NCBI GenBank assembly: GCA_022036555.1
Contig: CM039119.1
Location: 40,830,858 to 40,894,857 of the forward strand
DNA: 64,000 nt
Source of the DNA: Microstegium vimineum
Lineage: Eukaryota; Streptophyta; Magnoliopsida; Poales; Poaceae
Direction of reading: 5' to 3'
Of this stretch, positions 57,594 through 64,000 are shown in pieces. The notes below the pieces were generated by a model. That model had not been told where the DNA came from. It was given only the letters and a program-made list of their open reading frames with translations, and did not search any database. The position numbers and the translations under genes were made by a program. The first letter of the stretch is position 1. Each line of letters opens with the position of its first letter.

Positions 57594-57830
57594 CTTAATC
57601 CGTTCTAAATTATAGTTCGTTTGACTTTTTCAACCCTAAGTTTGATCGCTCGTCTTATTTAAATTTTTATATAAAATATTATTTTTTTTGGTGTGGCTTA
57701 CTTATTTAATAAATAGTCTACATAAATGATTTAAATTTAACTATGTTTGTATAAATTTTTTGAATAAGACGAGTGGTCAAAGTCGGAATAAAAAAAGTCA
57801 AACGAATTATAAATTGAAACGGAGAGAGTA
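57594..57830. mobile_element. Stowaway-like MITE
   Basis: The left cttaatccgttctaaattat and right tataaattgaaacggagag ends are inverted. Internal segments agttcgtttgactttttcaa and gtcaaacgaattataaat also pair. About 237 bp, AT-rich and TA-flanked. Confidence 0.6.
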
Positions 57831-58252
57831 TTTGAGTAAATATAAACATGTAACATGACATTATTTTTGAAAGGTAAACCTAACATGTACGGATGTTTGT
57901 TCCATATTCTAAAATAACTCATATTTTTGCCAATAAGTAATTTAATATATTAGTCATCAAATCATAGTATGGGAGAAAGTTTTGGATATATGAAAGAGCT
58001 GAAAGTTTTATAGTGACACAACCACAAAAATGATATTGGCCAATGAAAGACGGATATATGGTTTGATATCTTTATTTTTTTAATTACATAGTGTAAAGGC
58101 CACCTCTATTTATGTAAAATAGGGACATGCATGGCTAAGAGTATTTATTATGGGACCACCTCTTCCTCCTCATCCTACTACTACTATATATCCTTTTTTC
58201 AATGACCCATGTACCAGAAGTTTAGTGAACTTCGCAAAGAAATAGTAATATA
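57831..58252. other. AT-rich intergenic DNA
   Basis: About 420 bp with no recognisable feature, ending where the tandem array of 1.32-kb units begins. Confidence 0.4.
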
Positions 58253-58732
58253 TCCTGGACAGTCCCGATTTTTGTTTTGAAGAAGAAAAATGTCTTTGAA
58301 TTGCCTGATGAAGAAGCATATATCACCACAGGACCACTTCATCCAATGCCTCCTCCGCCTCCTCGTTGGATAGGAACCACCCCTCCTGGTGGTTCGGAGG
58401 TCACCCCTGGTGCTTCCAATGTTGGGGGTTAAGTTAACATGCGTGTTGATGACAATCGTCAGACAAGAGATGGAGTGGAAGCACCGTTTGAATATCTACA
58501 AGAATCGTTGACTAAAGTTGGGGTGCAGTCTGATGCCTTTGTTGTTGATGCCCAAGCCAACTTGCAGGAAAATATTGATGGTGACATTTTGCTAGAGCCT
58601 CATATAACATTCACCCGCTCTGCTCCTCTTGCTATGGGCCTAGGCAATAAAGGAAGGCCCAATCTGAGATAGTAAGATGCCTAGACTGCATCAATCAAGG
58701 AGGCAGACTAGAGCACTTATCATTCTCTGGTC

Positions 58733-59509
58733 TTGATAGGAAAAATCACTCCATTTTGGCAAGTTGTCTTTTCTGCGGCTTTGACAACCATATTTCCTCC
58801 CAATACCTCTCCCCGGCCCGTCAATGCAGCAATTTACACACCACTCCGAATGAAAGTGAGCGGGCATCCAAAGATGGGGGTTTTATACACCCGTGTAGAA
58901 GGATTCATGATTCGCCTCTCAGGCTCACTTTTCCCCACAACATCCCTCTGCTCCATCCTCCTCGTCGGTGCCACAAAGATTATGAACTTTGCTGTCATTC
59001 CTCGTCCTCACGTGCCACACGGGTTTGTGCTTGATGATCCTTCTGCTCGGCCACCTCTACGTAACGAGGTCTTCGTCACTGGATGCTACACCCTCTACAA
59101 CGAGGACCTCGCGATCGTGAAGCTGCAACCTCCTGTCAGCAACGATGATTTTGCGGTGCTTGCTATAGAACTACGTATGTTATTCAGAGATACCCACCAA
59201 ACTCGGGTCATAGAAATAGAGCCCTATCCTCTTGGAGATAAGTATGTTTGTTTTAGCTCTGCTCTAGACAGAGAAAGGTTCATCGGTCCTGTTTTTCAGT
59301 TTGGTGCATACAATATGTTAGTTATCAAGCATGATGAAGCTGAACACGCTAGGAGCTCTAATCTTGATAGAGAGGCATGCGTCATGATGTTGGGTTTTCC
59401 TGAAGATCTTCGTAACTCTGCTACCATTGCCAGAGCTTTCTCTAATTTTGGAATCATGGTGCATTGGCATGAATCACTGAGTCTTGCTAGGGTTATTGTC
59501 AAAATTTAG
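58733..59509 (+). pseudogene. Coding remnant, array unit 1 (grass-specific hypothetical protein)
   Basis: A 258-codon frame whose reliable part runs from PRPHVPHGFVLDDPSARPPL through RVIEIEPYPLGDKYVCFSSA and VFQFGAYNMLVIKHDEAE to FSNFGIMVHWHESLSLARV. The first half of the frame is out of register: a Cys-rich frame starting SCLFCGFDNHISSQ overlaps it and looks like the original zinc-knuckle-type N-terminus. The protein resembles a large family of uncharacterised grass proteins sometimes grouped with DUF4283-type sequences; that link is from memory and not certain. After the stop at 59509 a further piece (NAWLPNKGRSWTV, then PPRWTGPTPPGG) continues in another frame. Broken by frameshifts. Confidence 0.6.
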
Positions 59510-60284
59510 ATGATGGCAAGATATCGAATTTTGTTAAGGTGAATGCATGGCTTCCAAATAAAGGAAGATCCTGGACGGTCACAATTTTTGTTTTGAAGAA
59601 GAAAACTGTCTTTGAATTGCCTGATGAAGAAGCATATATCACCACGGGAACACTTCATCCAATTCCTCTTCAGCCTCCTCGTTGGACAGGACCCACCCCT
59701 CCTGGTGGTTTGGAGGGCACCCCTAGTGCTTCCAATGTTGGGGGTCAAGTTGACATGCGTGTTGATGACAATCATCAGGCAAGAGATGGAGTGGAAGCAC
59801 CGTTTGAATATCTACAGGAATCGTTGACTAAAGTTGGGGTGTAGTCTGATGCCTTTGTTGCTGATGCCCAGGCCAACTTGCAGGAAAATATTGATGGTGA
59901 CATTTTGCTAGAGCCTCAAATAACATTCACCCACTCTGCTCCTCTTGCTATGGGCCTGGGCAATATAGGAAGGCCCAATCTAAGATAGTAAGATGCCTAG
60001 ACTGCATCAATCAAGGAGGCAGACTAGAGCACTTATCATTCTCTGGTCTTGATAGGAAAAATCACTCCATTTTGGCAAGTTGTCTTTTCTGCGCCTTTGA
60101 CGACCATATTTCCTGCCAATACCTCTCCCCGGCCCGTCAATGCAGCACTTTACACACCACTCCGAATGAAAGTGAGCGGGCCTCCAAAGATGGGGGTTTT
60201 ATACCGCCCGCGTAGAAGGATTGATGATTCGCCTCTCAGGCTCACTTTTCCCCACAGCATCCCTCTGCTCCATCCTCCTCGTCG

Positions 60285-60827
60285 GTGCCCACAAAGATAG
60301 TGAACTTTGCTGTCGTTCCTCGTCCTCACGTGCCACACGGGTTTGTGCTTGATGATCTTTCTGCTCGGCCACCTCTACGTAACGAGGTCTTCGTCACTGG
60401 ATGCTACACCCTCTACAACGAGGACCTCGCGATCATGAAGCTGCAGCCTCCTGTCAGCAACGATGATTTTGCGCTGCTTGCTATGGAACTACGTAAGTTA
60501 TTCAGAGATACCCACCAAACTCGAGTCATAGAAATAGAGCCCTATCCTCTTGGAGATAAGTATGTTTGTTTCAGCTCTGCTCTAGACAGAGAAAGGTTCA
60601 TCGGTCCTGTTTTTCAGTTTGGTGCATACAATATGTTAGTTATCAAGCATGATGAAGCCGAAAATGCTAGGAGCTATAATCTTGATAGAGAGGCATGGGT
60701 CATGATGTTAGGTTTTCCTAAAGATCTTCGTAACTCTGCTACCATTGCCAGAGCTTTCTCTAATTTTGGAATCATGGTGCATTGGCATGAATCACTGAGT
60801 CTTTCTAGGGTTATTGTCAAAATTTAG
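60285..60827 (+). pseudogene. Coding remnant, array unit 2
   Basis: A 180-codon frame equivalent to the last two thirds of unit 1, including RDTHQTRVIEIEPYPLGDKY and NLDREAWVMMLGFPKDLRN. One inserted base near 60287 relative to unit 1 separates it from the upstream frame (60049-60300). The next segment (60828-61163; NKGRPCTVVIFILKKQNV, then PPRWTGPTPPGG) follows a stop. Confidence 0.6.
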
Positions 60828-61503
60828 ATGATGTGCAAGATACCGAATTCTGTTAAGTTGAATTCATGGCTTCCAAACAAAGGAAGACCCTGTACGGTCG
60901 TGATTTTTATTTTGAAGAAGCAAAATGTCTTTGAATTGCTTGATGAAGAAGCATATATCACCACGGGAACACTTCATCCAATTCCTCCTCAGCCTCCTCG
61001 TTGGACAGGACCCACCCCTCCTGGTGGTTTGGAGGGCACCCTTGGTGCTTCCAATGTTGGGGGTCAAGTTGACATGAGTGTTGATGACAATAGTCAGGCA
61101 AGAGATGGAGTGGAAGCACGGTTTGAATATCTACAGGAATCGTTGACTAAAGTTGGGGTGTAGTCTGATGCCTTTGTTGTTGATGCCCAAGGCAACTTGC
61201 AGGAAAATATTGATGGTGATATTTTGCTAGAGCCTCAGATAACATTCACCCGCTCTGCTCCTCTTGCTATGAGCCTAGGCAATATAGGAAGGCCCAATCT
61301 GAGATAGTAAGATGCCTAGACTGCATCAATCAAGGAGGCAGACTAGAGCACTTATCATTCTCTGGTCTTGATAGGAAAAATCACTCCATTTTGGCAAGTT
61401 GTCTTTTCTGCGTCTTTGACGGCCATTTTTCCTCCCAATGCCTCTCCCCGGCCCATCAATGCAGCAATTTACACACCACTCCGAATGAAAGTGAGGGGGC
61501 GTC

Positions 61504-62740
61504 TGTTGACACCTCTTAAGTATCAATTCTAAGTGTCAATTGAGCAGAAGAAAGGATATATTTGCAACACACTACCTAGATATAGTGTTTTAACTAACAG
61601 AATTCCATGAGTTTTGGTTTTTATCTGTTTCTGCAGGGAGACAACTGAAAAAGAGCAAAATAGGCCCACATGTAAGGATTACATAGATATATAACACCCC
61701 CGCACAAAAAAGAATAATCTAGAAGGGTCAAGAAGGCTTGGGAAGAAACCAGAGGCCAAATGGGACCAGGGGCAGGGCGCCCGCCCTAACCCCTGGGGCG
61801 GCTGCCCTAGGTCAGGCTCCAATGGGCCTCTGCCTTGTGGGGCCACTCTCCACCGCCTTTGAGGTTACATCTACACCATCCATTAAGGTCGGTTTGATCC
61901 GACGGCTGACGATCATTTGAGGGGGCTATATAAGGAGGACCCCTGCCCCCTGGCTAAAGGCAATCCATAATCTATTGTTCATTTAGCATATTTTCCAAAG
62001 AGGATTCGCCAGAGAAGATCCCTCACGGTCTATTCTCTAGGGCTTAGCATACATGTGAGATTAGAGTTTAGTCTTCTAGATTGAGAGAGTTAGAGTGGAG
62101 GTGTGGATTGGAGGAAGCCCGACTTGTCGGTGTCTCCTCTCCAATTTGTATCGACGGATCAAGACTCCTAACCCGAGGCTTGCTCCTAGGATTTCTTCGG
62201 TAATTCGACTTCTAATTCTAGTAAGTTCCCTGTTTATTATTCTTTGGTTTGTGAGTTTACTTTATTCTCTTCGCGTAGAGAGTAGGGTAATCATCTTTAG
62301 CGTAAACGTGGTGTTTGGGCTAGGATACTCATAGATATCCCCTATCTAGCTGGATCTGTAGTAGTAGCTCGGAAAGTGACAATTCCGTAGATACCTTTGG
62401 AACCCACAATCCCGATAGGGTTTCATAGGCCGCGTGTTAAGCATCCTCTGAGGTGTCTCTTCTCACGACGGTTCTCCCCAATAGAATAATAGATCATATC
62501 TTATATAGACTAGAACGAGACTACAGTTGCGATCTTCTCTAATCGCTTATATCATGATCACCTTGTTTGTAGCCTAAGGGTTACTAGCATAGATTTGGTA
62601 AGTCAGATGCACCCTTTCTCCCTACGGAAAAACAAATAACGATACTCTAGACTATCTCCCGGGTGAAGTGCTCACCGGTATCCGTGCGCTTGCGGATTAC
62701 TTCCTAGTGATTTCTCTGTCTGCATTAACAAATATCAACA
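61504..62740 (+). mobile_element. Solo LTR of the TGTTGAC family in array unit 3, duplication GCGTC
   Basis: 1237 bp, tgttgacacctcttaag ... aaatatcaaca, flanked by gcgtc at 61499-61503 and 62741-62745. It contains the family motif ttccatgagttttggttttt, a TATA-like gctatataaggagg (about 61926) and the conserved tccgtgcgcttgcggatt near the end. The array unit reads continuously across the insertion. Confidence 0.9.
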
Positions 62741-62844
62741 GCGTCCAAAGATGGGGTTTTATACCACCCATGTAGAAGGATTCATGATTCGCCTCTTAGG
62801 CTCACTTTTCCCCACAGCATCCCTCTGCTCCATCCTCCTCGTCG

Positions 62845-63212
62845 GTGCCCACAAAGATTGTGAACTTTGCTGTCGATCCTCGTCCTCACGTGCCACACGG
62901 GTTTGTGCTTGATGATCCTCCCGCTCGGCCACCTCTATGTCACGAAGTCTTCATCACTGGATGCTACACCCTCTACAATGATGACCTCATGATCGTGAAG
63001 CTACAGCCTCCTGTCAGCAAAGATGATTTTGCGCTGGTTGCTATAGAACTACGTAAGTTATTCAGAGATACCCACAAGACTCGGGTCATAGAAATAGAGC
63101 CCTATCCTCTTGGAGATGCGTATGTTTGTTTCAGCTCTGCTCTAAACAGAGAAAGGTTCATCGATCCTGTTTTTCAGTTTGGTGCATACAATATATTAGT
63201 TATCAAGTATGG
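62845..63212 (+). pseudogene. Coding remnant, array unit 3 (truncated)
   Basis: The same product region as units 1 and 2 (PRPHVPHGFVLDD ... VFQFGAYNILVIKYG), cut off at about 63212, where unrelated GC-rich sequence begins. Several substitutions, for example LRNEVF to LCHEVF, make it the most diverged unit. Confidence 0.55.
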
Positions 63213-63291
63213 AGAGCCTCCGAGGTAAGACGGCGTCACGAGTGACGTCGCCTTGGCTCAGACGAGGCGGGGAGCCTCCGAGGGTGTTGAT
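63213..63291. repeat. Short GC-rich segment bounded by direct repeats ggagcctccgagg
   Basis: ggagcctccgagg occurs at 63212-63224 and 63271-63283 around a segment with gacggcgtcacgagtgacgtcgcc, itself an imperfect inverted repeat. It may be a small non-autonomous insertion or rearrangement junction that truncated unit 3. Confidence 0.4.
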
Positions 63292-63860
63292 TGTTGACGG
63301 TCCTTAAGTACCAATTTTAACCATCAACTAAACATGGAAAAGGATCTAAATGAAACCACTAGCTAGAATTAGGGTTTATACTGACAGAATTCCACGAGTT
63401 TTGGTGAATGTCTTTTTCTGCAGGGGGTTATCAGGAAATACCAAGGAAAGGCCCACATGTCATGTTTACGTAGAGATAATTATCAACCGTACAATTTTCT
63501 ATACTCAGGAAGGCTCTAGAAGGAACTGGACCAAGCCGGAAGCCAGTCGGGCCCACACCTAGGGCGCCCGCCCTATTGTCTCGGCCAATCAGGGTCAATC
63601 TCACGAATCACGCTCCACCGCCTTTGAGGATGAATCTAAACCACTCGCTTAAGGTCGGTTTGATCCGACGGTCCACGTTCATTTGAGGAGGCTATATAAG
63701 GAAGGCCCCTGACCGTCCTGAGGATAATCTCATCTCATTATTCTTCTCTAGAGAAAAAGCTAGGGTTTCAAGATGTAGAGAAGGAGAGAGGTCCCTCTAG
63801 TTGTCTAGATCTAGATCTTCTAGTTCTAGTTCATCTAGTTGTAATTAGAGGTGAGAGAGA
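63292..63860 (+). mobile_element. LTR of the TGTTGACGG family, cut by the assembly gap
   Basis: Begins tgttgacggtccttaagtac and is collinear with LTR 'A' (1094-2655) as far as tagaggtgagagaga, where the N run starts. It carries gaattccacgagttttggtg and a TATA-like gctatataaggaagg (about 63691). About two thirds of the LTR is missing in the gap. Confidence 0.8.
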
Positions 63861-63960
63861 NNNNNNNNNNNNNNNNNNNNNNNNNNNNNNNNNNNNNNNN
63901 NNNNNNNNNNNNNNNNNNNNNNNNNNNNNNNNNNNNNNNNNNNNNNNNNNNNNNNNNNNN
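63861..63960. other. Assembly gap of 100 N
   Basis: Exactly 100 N, a conventional placeholder for a gap of unknown size. The left side is inside an LTR and the right side is inside an array unit, so at least the rest of the LTR is missing. Confidence 0.98.
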
Positions 63961-64000
63961 TCTCTGGTCTTGATAGGAAAAATCACTCCATTTTGGCAAG
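63961..64000 (+). repeat. Start of a further array unit after the gap
   Basis: The 40 bp tctctggtcttgatagg ... ttttggcaag are the anchor sequence also found at 58726, 60040 and 61361. Another unit therefore follows, or an existing one is repeated by misassembly. Confidence 0.7.

Larger units (their letters stand above)
58253..63212 (+). repeat. Tandem array of about 1.32-kb units of a degenerate grass protein sequence
   Basis: Anchors recur at constant spacing: tcctggac(a/g)gtc at 58253, 59569 and (as ccctgtacggtc) 60888; ttgataggaaaaatcactcc at 58733, 60049 and 61369. Periods are 1316 and about 1319. Unit 1 is 58253-59568, unit 2 is 59569-60887, and unit 3 is 60888-61503 plus 62741-63212 (truncated). 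Units are highly similar, with scattered substitutions and small indels. Each carries the same coding remnant in the same order. Confidence 0.88.

Noticed and set aside
58439..58672. A separate small gene at the start of the array
   Set aside because: The same sequence recurs in each unit with stops at other places; it is the C-terminal part of the array coding remnant.
1..64000. CRISPR arrays, bacterial operons or ribosomal RNA genes
   Set aside because: No short regularly spaced repeats with unique spacers, no bacterial gene organisation and no rRNA sequence were seen. The window is plant nuclear DNA.

Overview
This is a nuclear plant DNA window from a grass, probably a panicoid (sorghum, millet or sugarcane type). 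The evidence is plant introns with GT-AG borders, grass Stowaway and Tourist MITEs, CACTA-type subterminal TTTGCCGAGTG repeats, Sirevirus-like and Ty3-type LTR elements, and a group III WRKY gene. The species cannot be fixed from the sequence alone. Only two ordinary host genes can be supported, and they converge: a three-exon group III WRKY transcription factor on the plus strand (40047-41425) and a small membrane-anchored cytochrome b5-like protein on the minus strand (exons between 44816 and 42767). Almost everything else is transposable element sequence, much of it nested.

Layout. 1-2971: two nested LTRs of one family in opposite orientation. 3091-12173: a Sirevirus-like, gag-only LTR retrotransposon on the minus strand with target-site duplication CCGAT. 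12179-14885: the right part of a CACTA element, split by a solo LTR (12691-14074). 14886-31060: MITE-rich intergenic DNA with a perfect 176-bp-period duplication, another solo LTR (23711-25323), and diverged copies of a non-coding block that recurs near 18.5, 23.5, 27.5 and 36.4 kb. 31060-35090: degenerate repeat DNA split by a Mutator-like long hairpin (32697-34796) that itself holds a solo LTR (32719-33964). 35515-40046: the last copy of the non-coding block and the WRKY upstream region, with a Tourist-like MITE about 0.8 kb before the ATG.

44817-46678 holds a Tourist/Harbinger-like element, a GC-rich candidate leader for the cytochrome b5 gene, and the left half of a retroposon-like sequence. 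That sequence is split by a 9.26-kb hAT transposon (46679-55941, exact 8-bp duplication gcggtggc). A minus-strand transposase gene with BED finger, DUF659-like region and hAT dimerisation domain can be followed across at least seven exons, but it is dead: nonsense codons, frameshifts, and a very young 4.5-kb gag-only retrotransposon (50064-54573, apparently identical 1011-bp LTRs) inside an exon. 58253-64000 is a tandem array (period about 1.32 kb) of a degenerate grass-specific protein-coding sequence, interrupted by a solo LTR, another LTR and a 100-N assembly gap.

No operon-like cooperation is expected here. The biological interest lies in the nested insertions, the two gag-only elements, several long inverted repeats that could give hairpin RNA, and the repeated non-coding block upstream of the WRKY gene. 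Exon borders were read by eye from splice consensus and reading frame, and no database search was run.
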